A stretch of 64,000 bases of DNA from Lepiota brunneoincarnata (GCA_023014365.1 JAEBUN010000008.1:1302001-1366000), one strand, 5' to 3'. Positions 12,955-25,083 are shown, counted from the first letter of the stretch. Numbers and translations: made by a program. Notes: generated by a model from the letters alone, not told the origin.

Positions 12955-13656
12955 TCAGCGGCGACCGCCGCGTGCATTCGCGTGTTGAGCAGCCTGACAA
13001 TCCGGGCAAATAGAATTAATCCACGGCGCTAGCAAAGAGGGTCAGCCTCGCATTTCCAAACTTCAAAGGCCGAAAATCAGCTTACAGTATTGTTCAGGAT
13101 ATTGACGGCTAGTGTGTTGAGGCGACAGATGGCCAGATGCATGGGCCAGAGAAACGAAGATGGTAAGGGCGGCATATCCATGGGACCATGTGGGAGGGCA
13201 AGCGCATGGTTAATTTTGACGTGAGATAGCCAGACAATCGGGAGCCGAAGAAATGTTGTATTTGATCAGCGATGACGCTTCTCACAAATATGTTATTGGT
13301 GACTTACTATGACCAGCAGGTTTCTCGACACTGGGAAGGCGGGCAATTGCGGGGATGGGCGGGACTGAGCTTACAGTACCTATCCTCGCATTGGATCTGC
13401 GAAGAATTCGGGTTAGGACTGCGAGGCGAAGAGTACGTTTTGGTGGGCAAGAATACGAACCAGTTCATCAGGCTGCAAAAGAATCAACGTCAGAAGGTTT
13501 TGGTGCACTCAAGGAAGTATGATGTATACAAACCAGAGTCTCTCCGTGGCCACAAAGGTAAATGTTGCGGACTCTGTACAATACGGGGTGGCCGTGACTG
13601 TAAATCATAGTGTAAAGAGAGGGTAGCAATACAACATACTGTCTCAAGCGGCACAT
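12955..13656 (-). CDS. Small Cys/His-rich protein of the basidiomycete 'MCR...CPDC' type, putative zinc-binding
   Basis: Five exons splice cleanly into a protein of about 92 aa. It starts MCRLR at 13656, then HGHPVLYRVRNIYLCGHGET, LPDEL, IQCEDRYCKLSPAHPRNC, PPSQCRETCWSY, RQYPEQYS, PWINSICPDCQ, and ends ARGGRR with TGA at 12955-12957. All introns are GT-AG (for example GTATGTTG...TTTACAG, GTTTGTAT...TTTGCAG, GTTCGTAT...TTCGCAG); one intron, after CWSY, is unusually long at about 200 bp. From memory, Agaricomycete genomes carry many short proteins with this Met-Cys-Arg start, a CGH motif, CxxxxCxxSPxHPxxC and a closing CPxC. No biochemical role is known to me; the Cys/His spacing suggests a structural zinc site. 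There is no signal peptide. Confidence 0.72.
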
Positions 13657-14528
13657 TGTTGGGATGTAGTGTGTGAGATAGGTGGCGTCGGTGGATCCTC
13701 TGGCTGGGAAGTGAAGGGTGGTGATGATGCTGAATGAGAAGATTACTGCAGCTTTTATAATAGTTGGTGTACTGCCCAAGGGCCGAAAAAATAGCTTTGT
13801 GCGGCGTGTTCTCACTGTGTTGTGGCCTTGCGCAGCAAAATGTAACCCTAGTTTACACCTCTGATCAATTATGATCATCGTATAATCACCCTCGTCACAA
13901 GTATCAGCATGTTTCACCCTGAGATCCTGGAGTTGGCCACCACCCATCATAGAAAAACCAATAGAGAGCGGTCTTGATAGCCTTGCATCAAAGTCTGAAT
14001 TGAATCTTCTGTGTCCACGATTCGGGAGATTGAAGCGTCATCCGTTGCTGGGTCACTCTCGGGGCCAGAGCGTTTTCAAAAATGGGCATATTGCCGTGAA
14101 TACATATAGACAGGAGTTTGAAGCATATGGGGCCTCATGAGAAGGCCTGTCACTAACCCTGAAGTCAAGAACCCATGGATGTAGCCACAGCGTGTCGGCA
14201 TGGCATATGCCGAAATAGATGATTGAAGCGCCGCTTGTTATAGTAATGCCCCCCGGTCACAGCCCTTATGCGACGCCTTACACGATTCGGCACGCCCCAG
14301 CACCCACAGAAGATTTTTCCCGAGCGCAGCGAACGATAGAAAGGCACTTGCTGTTGGAGGTGCATTTGACCTTTTTCAGAACCACTGTTGGGAGTGCCGA
14401 TCAACCGCTGGCTCGGAGCTGGAATACCCAGATCCTGTCGCATGTGGAACCGAGTTGAGTACAGCCTTCGGAGAAGAGGTTCCAGTCCAAGATTGACCCA
14501 GTCCCGTTGTGGTTGTTTTGATGTAGGA

Positions 14529-15085
14529 ATGGATTCTCCTTCGACCAAGCAGGAGACCGACAACGCGAGAAGAACTAAGAACAAGAAGCAGAAGCATTTC
14601 CTGGAACATAAGGTACCTGTTTCAAGCTTTTCATGTCCATGCCTTGATTGACATTTCTAATCCGATCAAAGGACATGCTGAGCTTGGCACTGACAATAAC
14701 TGACTCACAAGAACAAAATGCGTCTGAGAAAGCCTCCAAAATTCAAGCGAGGGTGACTCACCTTTATGCTTCGTTGTAGTCATACATTTACATTGCCGCA
14801 GGTCGCCCGACCGCCGGTAGCTCAAGCATCCCGCCCATCCGTTTCCAAAAAAATGAAATTAGCGAGTCGTTCTTTGTACTGTCTACATGGACGTCACTAA
14901 TATCCGCACAAAACCAGAAAGAGACCAAGGCTCTCCTTGCCGCTAAGGCTCGATCAAAGCGGCAGAAAATCAAGGAGAGGAAACGAAGTTCGGGTACGGG
15001 TAACTCCCAGGTCTCGGATGGCTTTCCCAGTTCAGGCCCATCGCAAAACAGCCAAAAAATCCGGAAGGGCGTGTCTTTCGCTTGA
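14529..15085 (+). CDS. Very basic small protein, possibly nucleolar
   Basis: Four exons join in frame: 14529-14612, 14712-14752, 14821-14875 and 14918-15085, encoding 115 aa. The protein opens MDSPSTKQETDNARRTKNKK, continues HFLEHKNKMRLRKPPKFKRG and SSIPPIRFQKNEISESFF, then KETKALLAAKARSKRQKIKE, and ends QKIRKGVSFA. Exon lengths sum to a multiple of three and all junctions are GT-AG, with a CTAAT branch-like site before the last exon. The Lys/Arg density and the closing VSFA resemble C-termini of ribosome-biogenesis or other nucleolar proteins, but I cannot name the family. No signal peptide or membrane segment is present. Confidence 0.6.
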
Positions 15086-16599
15086 AAAGACTGTCTCGTG
15101 GCCATGGAAAGCTCTGGCCTTTCGACTATGCATAGCGGCTCGGGTCAAAAAAATTTTCGGACAATATCGATACAGCCTCCCTTAATAGCTGTATACGTAC
15201 GGAACAACTCGAGAGCGGTATTGACGCGAGTATCGCGTCATGAAGCGGTCCTATCGCCTAGCGTGATCGTCAACTTTTTTTTTGATAGAACTTCCCGAGA
15301 TGCATTATCTCAGGGCGCTGATGTTAAAGCAATGCGACGGACCAAGCTTCTCGCGCCTCGGAGGGAAAAGAGCTATTTTAAGTGACTTTTGTTCTAGAGA
15401 AGCGACGGGCGTCCTTCAATCCATCCCTTCTTCTCACAACAATCAGCTATCAGATCTCCACCTCCGCTATCTTGCAAAAAAGGTTAGCCCTGCTGACGGA
15501 TTCTGAACCAATTCTTATTGACTGTTGAGTACTTTCAGTGGATTGGTGCCGGGGGAACACAAGGCCGCGTTCAAGGGCATGGTGATGACGGTTCACTGGT
15601 AGCCGGTCCTCACAGTTGTCGGTATCATTTCCCAAGGTCCCCGGTCTTTGCCGTTGCGAATATGGAGCGGATTTAGTCTTATATCATGAAACAGCCTGGA
15701 CCCACAAATCCCCCTGCTTCTATGAGGGATGTACCAGAAACCCGGCCATCGGCTAAGACGACTTGGGCGGGTAAGCAGCTCCAACTCAGGGTCATCCGTG
15801 AGAGACATTGTGGCTCGGCGAGCAAACTAGCTCGCGACGGTTTGGAAATGCCTTTATGTGCAAAATCTTAGGTCGCTTTTTCGGACCGCTTCGAAACCAG
15901 AGAAATTACAAAAGCAAAACGTGATGAAAGTCGTCATTCATATACAATAGCATAATATCTCGCTAGTCCTGGTCGCCGAGCGATCTGGTGGAGGCCAATA
16001 AGATTTGTGCCCTTGCGTTGTTGCTCATCATCATGAAAGAAAGGGTGTTGGCTTTGAAAGCTAAAATGCTGCGCTACGTTTGTAGAAATACTAGGTCTTA
16101 GTAGCTCGTAACGCGAGTACAGAAGTGTCTAGTGCTAAGTTAGTAGGTATATACACTACGGAATAAGGTCGGGAACATATATATCTAAACACGGTCTATA
16201 AGTGAATGTCCTAAAAGAGTATGTCGGAGGGGGAAGGGCCGCTCGACATAGGGCTTGCTGTCTCAACAGTTTTATCATCTCCTGCTGTGTCTAAGTCGCC
16301 AAGGTTCATGATGTAGCTGATCTTGTGTAGTATGATCCAAAAGGGGAGAGGCTGTCTGTTAGATGTCTCTGGCATTTCGACCTGTGCTTGTGTGCAAGGT
16401 ACTCAGACAGTTGATGGCAGGCAGTAGAGAAAATCAGGCTCTTAAGATATGGGTATCTTGCCAATCTACTTAGGCCCTAGATAACGATCCCGACGGCACT
16501 TATTGATCACACAAGTATTGCAATTCTGTTGCGCAGGAAGGTTCGACTTTATAGCATGTATATAGGTAAAATCCGGATGCCAATCGCGGGTTAATGTCA
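15086..16599. other. Intergenic, about 1.5 kb
   Basis: No supportable gene. Short ORFs at 15450-15870 on both strands overlap each other and show no motif. AT-rich around 15900-16200. Confidence 0.4.
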
Positions 16600-19138
16600 G
16601 GATAACTGATTTCACCAGTGAAGCGGAGACCGCTCCTGATACAAAGAAAGCGAACTCCAGGTCACGTGACAAGTCTACGGCCGACCTACCGCATCCCAAC
16701 TTGGGCCTTGAAGTTGACCTTCACACCATCTCTGGCTTGGATGCTGGCCGACCCTCCTCCAGGCTTGAATCTGTATCGTTGGACTCACGGAATACTTCGG
16801 AATGCAGAATCAAATGAATGCACCCAGAGGGTCCAAGTTGCTCTACACTGCAGTGCTGTACGATAACATTCCAGAATCCAGTGCACCATCTTCGGTGGGC
16901 GAAGCCGGAACCTGTTCAACGTATCTGAGACGCCTGTCCCGCGAACATCTCGGAAGAGCTAGCATGGAGGAGGTAGAGTCACCAGGGCGTGGTTCCCCTG
17001 ATCCAGAGTCCAGGGCACGAATTGCTCGGTTGACGGAGAAGGTCAAAAATGCCTATTCTGAATCCAATGGCAACCCCGCAGATGGGCGATGGAGTTTCAT
17101 ATCTGATCTCCTGCGATTGAACACGACAAGGGGTGGAAGGCACTGGCTGGGAACGAGAACAGAGGAGAGGGTCCCACAGACGTTCAAACAAGGGTCTACG
17201 ATTCCGAAAACGGGCGAGGAGTGGCATGAGATGGAACGCAGGTGGAAAGAGGAGGAAACCGTTAAAACACAAAGTCCAACGTTGGATCACGACTGCCGGA
17301 TTCGAACCTCTGACACCTGAAACAACAATCATTCAGGAACCAACCTTGGATGAAGATAATTCGTTGCGCCGTGCCCCTTCCGAGCTCCCGGCAAAGCCCG
17401 CAGATCGTGGTGGTCGCAAACCAAACGCCCAGCAAACGTTGAAATTTGTTTCCAGCGCGGCTGACTTGTTCCCTACCAACAGATTCGGTTTTTCGGTAGT
17501 AAGGCGGACCGATACTATTACAAAGGACAAGCCAAAGCCTCGCCGAGAGCCTTCTCCAGTCCCTCAGCCTCCACGTCGCGCTGACACTGAGAGGAAACTG
17601 AATATTTCAGACGACATTGCACCAGAAGCCAATACCACCTCACGCGACTGAGCAGAGCAATCACGCAGTCAAACAATTGACTGATGTCTTTGGAAACGTA
17701 CGCTTACTCGTGCTTTGTTCTGTTCTATCTGACGAGTTGTGCTTCTAGACATTTCATCCGCCTTCTTTTACCTCTCACATTCAAACCTCCACACCGCTAG
17801 CGATTCACGCAAATCACGCAGAGGATTCAACGCCTACCCCATTTTTTGACTCCCTTCCTTCTCCCAAATCACCGCCCAGAGCCCCAGAGATATCTGGTGT
17901 CTCACGAAGCCCTCCAACATCACCTCCCTTCGCGTCTCGCTTAGACGACGCCCAACATGAGAATGGAACATCTCGGAAGCGTGCTCGGTCAAGATCACCA
18001 GAGCGAATGGCAGCCAAAAGATTAAAATCCACGCCACCTGATCTTCATGATCAAACCTCGATTCCAGCTCCTACGACACCCTCTCGCAAAAATCTTCCCT
18101 TGCTGACGGAACTGCTAGCCTCGAATAAACGTGGGAACTATTCGCCCTTGAGGCGGACTCATGTTCCTAAACCCCAGGCGGGTGCGATACACTCATCGGA
18201 AGCTCTGTCTGATCTCAGTACCCATCCTATCCCACCACGGATTTCTGCAGAGCCCGTGGCTAGGACCGCAGCCATCGCGAGTGAATCCAACACTCAGCCT
18301 TCCAACGCCATTGAAGGACTTGACCCGAAACCAGCTGGCTCCTCCAATAGTGATCAGATCATCGTTTCTTCGCCGCCTAGCCCTCAGCCTCCAGTTGCTC
18401 CCGGTGCCGCGATTGAGACCGACCTTGTGCTGGAGCTCGGTCCGGAATCAAAGGGACCGTCCAATAGCGATCAGATCGTCGTTTCTTCGCCGCCTAACCC
18501 TCAGCCTCCAGCTATTCCCGGTGCTGCCATTGACACCAACCCTTGTGTTGGAGCTCGGTCCGGAATCAAAAGAACCGTCTACCGATGACTCCCCTGCCAT
18601 CGAGGAAGTATTGGACTATGCAAGAGTCGCGATCGCAAACCCCACTCCCCGCGGAATCACCTAAGTCCCGACCGCTTCCCCTCCCCTCCCCTGATTATGG
18701 ATCTCCCCAGCTCGGCTTCGAAGAGATGCGATATAACCTGTACGGTCTAGATAACATTTCCCCGACTAAATCTCTCTCGTCACTTGCAGGTTCCGATTCC
18801 AACTCGGAAGAGGATGATGGAGAAGACGAGCTGAATGTGGACAGCCTCGTCGCAAGTGCCCGGAGACCTCGACCCGGGAAAAATTCGAGTTCAATCCTCA
18901 GTTCACTTCGACGCAGAAGTTAATGGGCAGTGGTGGGATGGACATCGGTTTGTCTCCAGATGTGGAGTTGGATCCTGACCCGGGTCATCTGGATTTGGAG
19001 ATAGGTCTGGGTTGGGCAGGACGTGAGAAGCTGCATTCAACATCACAACTACAAGCAGAGGTCAACAGCCAGGTCGACGAGTTTGATAAATTCATGGAGG
19101 CCGATCTGAGTTATGATCTGGTTGCAACAAAACCATGA
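16600..19138 (+). pseudogene. Long Ser/Pro-rich nuclear-type protein locus broken by several frame shifts
   Basis: Coherent coding sequence runs through all three plus frames. In order: TSEAETAPDTKKANSRSRDK; then a second frame from about 16860 with RARIARLTEKVKNAYSESNG; a third frame with KPNAQQTLKFVSSAADLFPT ending at 17651; a frame with EQSNHAVKQLTDVFGN, followed by a plausible intron GTACGCTT...CTTCTAG and then KRARSRSPERMAAKRLKS; a frame with SPTKSLSSLAGSDSNSEEDD; and finally KFEFNPQFTSTQKLMGSGGM and QVDEFDKFMEADLSYDL, stop at 19136-19138. Composition (basic NLS-like, Ser/Pro-rich, then acidic) suggests a nuclear regulatory or cell-cycle protein, but I recognise no family. At least four frame changes occur where no intron fits. 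This is either a decayed gene or a run of indel errors. The start is not resolved. Confidence 0.45.
18344..18577 (+). repeat. Tandem 117-bp repeat (39 aa) inside the Ser/Pro-rich locus
   Basis: Two units of 117 bp start at 18344 (CCAATAGTGATCAGATC) and 18461 (CCAATAGCGATCAGATC). Each encodes NSDQI(I/V)VSSPP...QPP...PGAAI(E/D)T. In unit 1 the sequence ACCGACCTTGTGCTGG reads on in frame; the matching ACCAACCCTTGTGTTGG in unit 2 has one extra base, so the frame changes there. Confidence 0.7.
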
Positions 19139-20439
19139 TGACCGTTCTTGGGTGTATTGCCCCACCTGCAAACACAGGAATTGGAGTGGTATTCTCTCCA
19201 CCAGGATTGCTTTTTTTTTTGACATGCGCGCTGTTGTCACTCATGCTGTGGTACTGTCATATTATCATGCTCGCTTGATCAATTTCAATATGATGCTGTA
19301 TACATAGGTGTACCGATTCCTGCTCTACGCTTACCATGGTTTATCCGGTTTATGTCGTTCCTCCTGCTGTATGGTTTTGGTCCCCCCCCCTCCTCCTCCA
19401 CTTGACACTTAGTAACTTTCGCGATACCTACGACTCGCCCGTTATGCCCGTGGCACTTCTTGCTGGTACTACATTAGTGTTCGATATGATGATGCTTTCA
19501 ATATAGCATAGTACGACTGATTGTTGGAGCTTAGTGATGGCATCAATCGCATCAGACGAAGTAATTATAATTATAACAAGCAATACTACGAAACAACCGA
19601 GTCGTGAGTCGCGCCAATAGTTGTTTCAAAAGTTTTTTTTTTCCTTTCCTTTCGCAGGCCGGTCGGATCGGGACGCAGGACTCACATCGACACGATCAAG
19701 CTTCCCTGAAACGCATAGTTTCCACCTCTGTGACTCAACAATTCCCTCCCAGAAGCTGATCCAAGAACTCATTCACCATCCACCGTTGTGGGCGGGCCAA
19801 AAAGGCTGTTGGTAGTGTACTTGGATTGGACGGGTGTGGAGGGGGCGTGCGTACCTCGGTCACAACTCTCACGCACTCCTGACCCTGGCTGAATTGGATG
19901 GAGTTAGACAGTTCACGATCTATGAATTGGCTCCATGTAGGTTACCCCCAGGTCGTCGGTCTTCAGTGGAGGAAACCTTGGGGATACGTGCATGATTACT
20001 GGAGATTAGCTTTGGAGGTGCCATTTCAGGTCATACACCCTATAAGGGGCTGCAGGCACTTGGGTTATACGATCGTAACGTAGGGTCACGAATAAGAAAT
20101 TTATCGCGGAGGGGGTGGGATTGTCATGAAACTTGGACTAGAAAGTTGCTGATGAGATTGTTTGCTTCCGCGGGGGAACTGGACTCGGGGCCCAAAGAAT
20201 TTGTGTGTCGTGTTAGATGTATCTCATGATGAATTTATCACGTTCGCTCACTGTATGCTGTTTTGTAGACTGCGCAAAGAAACTGTGATCGTGGAAGATA
20301 TCTATTACTAGAACCTGTGGGTCCGAGTTGGGAGTATAAAATCAGAAATGGAGTGACTCATTGCTCACCCAGAATATGTCAAGTATCTGATAGATGAGGA
20401 GGTCCAGGGGCATGAAATATCACCCTTTCGCACGTTTCA
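19139..20439. other. Intergenic, about 1.3 kb
   Basis: 3' flank of the Ser/Pro-rich locus and 3' flank of the convergent PP2C-like copy. It includes homopolymer tracts (C-run near 19381, A-run near 20480 inside a polypyrimidine intron tract of the PP2C copy). No gene seen. Confidence 0.4.
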
Positions 20440-22026
20440 TCAATCGAAGAAAAAAACTGCCACAACCAATTCATCCCTGGAAAAAAAAAAAAAAAAGAAA
20501 ACAGAAAGCAAACCGTTTGATGTGTCACTTGGTGCCGTGGACGAGAATAAAACAAAGCAGCTCACCGACAGTCCGCCGAGAAAGGATGTGGCACTTTCAA
20601 CAAGCTCTCCATCAGTGCCCCATTAGCACCTCCCAAAGCATTCCGGACTAAATGCACACCAGCATTATGGTCCACCATTATGAACTTTTTCGGGATATGC
20701 CAGCGTTTATACCACACCGTAGTGTCTTCTGACTCATCCTTGAGATCGACGGGGAGGGTATGCCGCTCAACAACATGGGCATCAGGTGGGTTCAGGAACG
20801 CTTTCTTTCCATATCTGCCCCCCGCGCATAAACCAGGCACCAACAAGACCTACAGCTTCTTCATTCGTGAGGCTATTCCAGAATCCCCTGTTGGCGATGA
20901 TGAGAAAGTCGCCAGGTTCAACATGAAATGTCGTGATTTCGGGCTCGGCGATTACTGAGTGAGTTGGAGTGGAGGTCTCCAAGAGGAGACTCGCCAAAAT
21001 AATCGTTGCGCATCCGTTCTTGCACTTCTTGACTCCACTTGCACATTGCAAGACCAAACGCACGCGTGACGTCACGTCCAATGTAATCCCGGAGAACGGT
21101 CGGAACGTCGGTATCAGGATGAGAATCTTGCAGGCGGGCTCGTTCGGTAGGGTTGGTGGAGGAGGGTGTGTTCCGAGGTGAGGATGTGCACTTGTGTATA
21201 GAGTGTACCATCCTCGCGCTTCGATGGGCGGCCAAGGACGGCGCGTGCGTCACCTGTGTTGGCGACTTTCAAAACGTTCATCGCGTCATCGTAAAACACG
21301 AACAGTCCAGTTGACCCGGAAAGAGCGGCCGAGAGTGGTGCCACATTGAGCGATTTGGAAGGTGAAGATAGGATCATGTCCTGAGCTTGATTCACAGCTC
21401 CGTGGTCCACGTATACAAACGATTTCTTAATACACTCGTCTATCTCCTCGGATGGAATTTCGGATTTGAGTTTCGATGAAGGGTACATCGTGCGGGGATC
21501 GCCAAGACGGATGACATATTTGTCGAGGAGAGAGTTCAGAACCGAGATCACTGTGGGGATGAGAGCTTTGAAGAGAAAGACACTATTCTCCCAGCTTCGT
21601 AGCCCCTCGCTGAGCATGACATATGTCCAATTCGTGCCGTGATTCATCATCATGCATTGAAAGGCCAAACTACAATATCTATCATCTTTGCTAAAAAGCA
21701 AAATGAGCCGTCCGAAAGAAACAGTCGAATGGGGAGGACATACTTGGCTAGCGCAGCAAAGTCAAATCGTGCAATCCTCGTGTCTCTCCATCCACCGATA
21801 TTGCAGGCCATCGACTCGTGGGTAGTGAGTGGATCCATCTCTACGAACCACCAATGAATATCACGGGTACAAGCGACGAGCTGCACTCCCTACTCTTCTT
21901 TCTTTGACTGTCATGCAGTTCATTGTCCGCATGAACCGTGCGTTTCAAGAGGTAGGAGGAACCCGCCAACGACACGGTTGCTGAGGTCCCATAGAGTAAA
22001 TATCGCCTGGCCGCTGCCAATGCCAT
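20440..22026 (-). pseudogene. Second PP2C-like copy, degenerate
   Basis: This is a paralogue of the gene at 47-1399. It starts MALAAARRYLLYGTSATVSL with a hydrophobic N-terminus, then GGWRDTRIARFDFAALA, an intron to DDRYCSL, then WTYVMLSEGLRSWENSVF, KVANTGDARAVLGR, YIGRDVTRAFGLAMCKWSQE, FLIIANRGFWNSLTNEEAVG, DESEDTTVWYKRW, HNAGVHLVRNALGGANG and a final exon after a long polypyrimidine acceptor giving CRDELVVAVFFFD, stop at 20440-20442. The DGHxG metal motif is replaced (VMLSEGLRSW aligns where VFDGHxGWE is expected) and DGLWD reads RGFWN. At least three one-base frame changes break the reading: near the HILTSEHT codons, at SPL/LETS, and at the C-run 20818-20823 (FMRGG to RYGKKAF). It is probably a non-catalytic remnant, though homopolymer sequencing error could explain part of it. 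Confidence 0.7.
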
Positions 22027-22908
22027 TCCCTGTAGTGAGCGATAGGCCGTCCGTCAAAGAAAAGCGGAACGTACGTCCGCATCATAGCGGGCGTCTATTG
22101 AGTGCCGGAAAAACCGGGCTTCCGCGGCCGAAAACCCCTTTGACGGATCTCCCCATGAGTCGTTGACCAACGCAGTACCATACTCTAAGCTGCAACAAGT
22201 TCATCTGTAGCCGGCGTGTGCCGGAAGCTCTGAAGACAGAGTTGGGAGGGCATGTGCATGAACAGGGATATTTAGACGAGCAGTCTCTGTCAATCCAGTG
22301 GCACCATGTAATCCATGTCAAAAAATTCAATTTTCACCTCTGTTTCTTTGGCACGGCTGAAGAAGCGAAAGCCCTACATGCCCAGCAAAGGAAACAGAAA
22401 AGGACACACACCCAACGGAAGGTGTGCAAAGGATAAAAATACACATATATGTAACCCGTAAGGCACGTCCAAAACAACAGGTCAAGCCCAAGGGAGGTTG
22501 ACACCCAAAAAAAAGGGAGGATGTACAGGATATATCACCGGCAAAAATGCCAGAGACACAAGACAGGGGAGAAAAAAGACGCGGTTGGGATATCATAATG
22601 ATTATAAGTAGTACCTATTCATTCCTCGTTACTTTCGTTCGGATTCGTTGCCGAGATCGTTCTGTACTTCGTTCTTCCGTGGTTTCCATAATCTAAATTC
22701 GTGAAGTGTCCAAGGACCAAAAAAGCGGTGAGCCAAGAGAAGGATGAAGGCGAGTGTGGGGGAGCCGGGAGACGTGGCACGCATGCCTAGGGTCGGACAC
22801 ATGCAACGCGACCGAGGTCCGGACGTATCCGCCCTATCACAACCAGGAAGCCTGGAACAAGGAAAATCGCGGCGTCACTGCTCAGTCCACTAATGGGATC
22901 CCGTTGCA
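22027..22908. other. Intergenic, upstream of PP2C copy and 3' flank of shugoshin
   Basis: About 880 bp. A-rich with poly-A stretches near 22500, consistent with the 3' region of the minus-strand shugoshin gene. No coding frame supported. Confidence 0.4.
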
Positions 22909-25017
22909 TCAAGTAGCCATGCTGTGCCTCCTCTCGTCTACCAACTCCCTCCTGGTCTCCCCAAGCATCACGATGCTGCCCTTCTTTGGTCGCTCTCCCG
23001 TTTTCCGTCGTCCCTCCACATTGACCCATCCACTCAGCCGCCCGCCGGGGATATATTCCCCATCAGCCTGTGTTCCACCACTATCTTCACCGTCTGATTC
23101 AACAAGAGGCTTCGATTTCTTACGTTTCAGTGTTCCGATAGCGCCGGAGGAGGAAGACGATGATGAGGTGCCGCCTATACGCGAAGGTGGTAGAGGGGAG
23201 GAATACATTATGGGTTGTGGTCTTGACGGAGGGAGGGGATAAAGCTCAGGATTAATAATGTTCCCTTGAGCGTCTCGTGGAAGAAATTCCCCGGATAAGC
23301 GGGCGCCTGGTTCGCTTTCAATGCCAGCAGTTTCTGCTGGCACTTTGGGGTAATCCATCGTCGGTATGGCTGCGGCAGCCGAAGAGCGTTTCTTGGGGCG
23401 AGGGAGTTCAGTATCGGGTGGAGGGTCGGGCTTCCGCATTTTACTGTGCGGGGATGATAAATATCTCTTTCAGATAACAGAATAAAATTAATGAGTCACG
23501 TACGTGTTGAGTTTAGGCTCGGCATAGTTTACGCTCTTCCTCGTTCTTCTCTCCCTTCCTCCAGGTCCCAACGTGGCCTCTAACTCTGGTGTTTGAATCG
23601 AAATAGAAGGGGCACCAGACTGTACTAAGAACGTCCGAGTACTAACTACCAGTTCTTCCTGACCACGGACTGCAGGTTGGACCCGATACGCGGTTGTGAG
23701 ATATCCTGAAGAGAACCAACCACAAAATAATAGAAGAGTCAGCTCACCAGTATTACGGTCGATAGGTTGAAGAACGGCACGGGAGTTGGTAACATCCCTT
23801 AGCTTCCCCTTCGTACCTTCTAGCGGAAGTTCATCCTCTTCATCTCTCTGCCTCTTTTTCTCTTTTGATCGCATGACATCTATAGGCAGCTCCTTCTTCT
23901 CTCCCTCCCCCTCTCCCTCTCTTGTCTTGCTCTTCCGTTTCTCCTTCTTCGGCGGGGGCGGCGGCGGTTCATAGTCTTGGGGGTCAGGTTCATGTTCCGG
24001 CTCGGGTTCAACCTCAACATCGAGATTCCCAGTGATCACAGCCATCTCTTCTTCCTTCTCCGCACGTCCAGCCTCCAATCTTATCGGGGAACCAAACTGC
24101 TGGACTCGCAGGTCGCGGTACCGCGAGGTTTTCCGTATCAATACTCAATAGACCGCTCTGTCGCCGCGAGCTCTTGCGCTTCGTTGACGCAAAAGCGCTG
24201 GCAAGGTCAAGGCGGGGCAAGACCGGAGTTGTGGCTGAAAGGGTGGTGGAGGATGGTGGTGAAGTCGTACGAGATGGGAGGCGTTGCTTCGAGGCTGAAA
24301 GGCGGGACTTTGTCTTGGATTTGCGCCTTGTGGAGCTTAGTTTATCGCTATCGGAGTTGGTAGGACAGGGTTCATCTTCTTCATAGATGCCGGGGACATT
24401 GGGCGGCTTAGATATCCGGGGGCCAGGAATGCAGTTGCTGGCAAGCTGAGGGTAGAGATTTGTGTGCGCGCGGGGAGGTAGGTGAGAGAGGCGGCGTGGC
24501 TTCAGGCCCGATATTAAGAGTTTGTCGAAGATATCCTAGGTGTTTCGTTAGGTTAAGTGTCTATTCGGGTCCATAATGTCAGCTCGCTGTGGAGTGCGAT
24601 AGCGGCAGGCGAGGACTTACCGCAGCTTCTGCGTCAGCCATTACTCTTCGTGACTTTTCGCGCTCGCGCTTGAGCTGAGCAGCGAGAGAAATCTCGGATG
24701 CCCGCAGCCGAAGATTCTCAGCATGAAGTCCTGATATTTCGGCGTTGAGCTCTTCAATACGGACGCTCAATGTCGAATTAAGCCTAATTAGTGTACTGTT
24801 AGACGCAGATAATGCGACGATGCGAATGCGGCGCACGCACTTGGTGATGTGTTTATTGGCCAGGAGGAATTTCTTCTTGACTAGACGGGGGGGTTGGGCC
24901 ACGAGGTGAGCGTGTGTTCAGTGATCAACATGCAGCCAAAGACATACGATTCTCGTACTCAACGAGGGCATCCATGTGCCTCGCGCCGATGGAGGCACGC
25001 GAGTCCCTCCTGCTCAT
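22909..25017 (-). CDS. SGO1: Shugoshin (centromeric cohesin protector)
   Basis: Shugoshin recruits PP2A to pericentromeric cohesin and protects sister-chromatid cohesion. The first exon (25017..24948) opens MSRRDSRASIGARHMDALVE, then an intron (GTATGTCTT...GTCTAG) leads to KKKFLLANKHITK and, after another intron, LNSTLSVRIEELNAEIS and LHAENLRLRASEISLAAQLK: the N-terminal coiled coil with the family's NKHITKxNS signature. The basic C-terminal SGO box follows far downstream: RRTRKSVNYAEPKLNT, an intron, then KMRKPD. Between them is a disordered region with an acidic/proline block (DPQDYEPPPPPPKKEKRKSK). The frame ends ERRHSMAT at 22909. Near 24095-24105 the frame changes between RPASPA and FGSPIRLEAGRAEKEEEMAV; a very short intron or a one-base indel could account for it. 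The start is 66 bp from the stop of the next gene upstream. Confidence 0.9.
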
Positions 25018-25083
25018 CGTTCGCGGCGGTGGACTCGAGCAGGGAGGCGAGGAGAACGTTACACACGACAGAAACAACAATCA

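Noticed and set aside
14165..14584. 139-codon minus-strand frame starting MFLVLLALSVSCLVEGE (signal-like)
   Set aside because: It overlaps exon 1 of the spliced basic-protein gene on the plus strand and shows no family motif; most likely an antisense shadow.
17290..17340. GGATTCGAACC-like string resembling a tRNA T-arm on the minus strand
   Set aside because: The flanking bases do not form a T stem and no acceptor, D or anticodon arms can be drawn; it lies in coding-like sequence.
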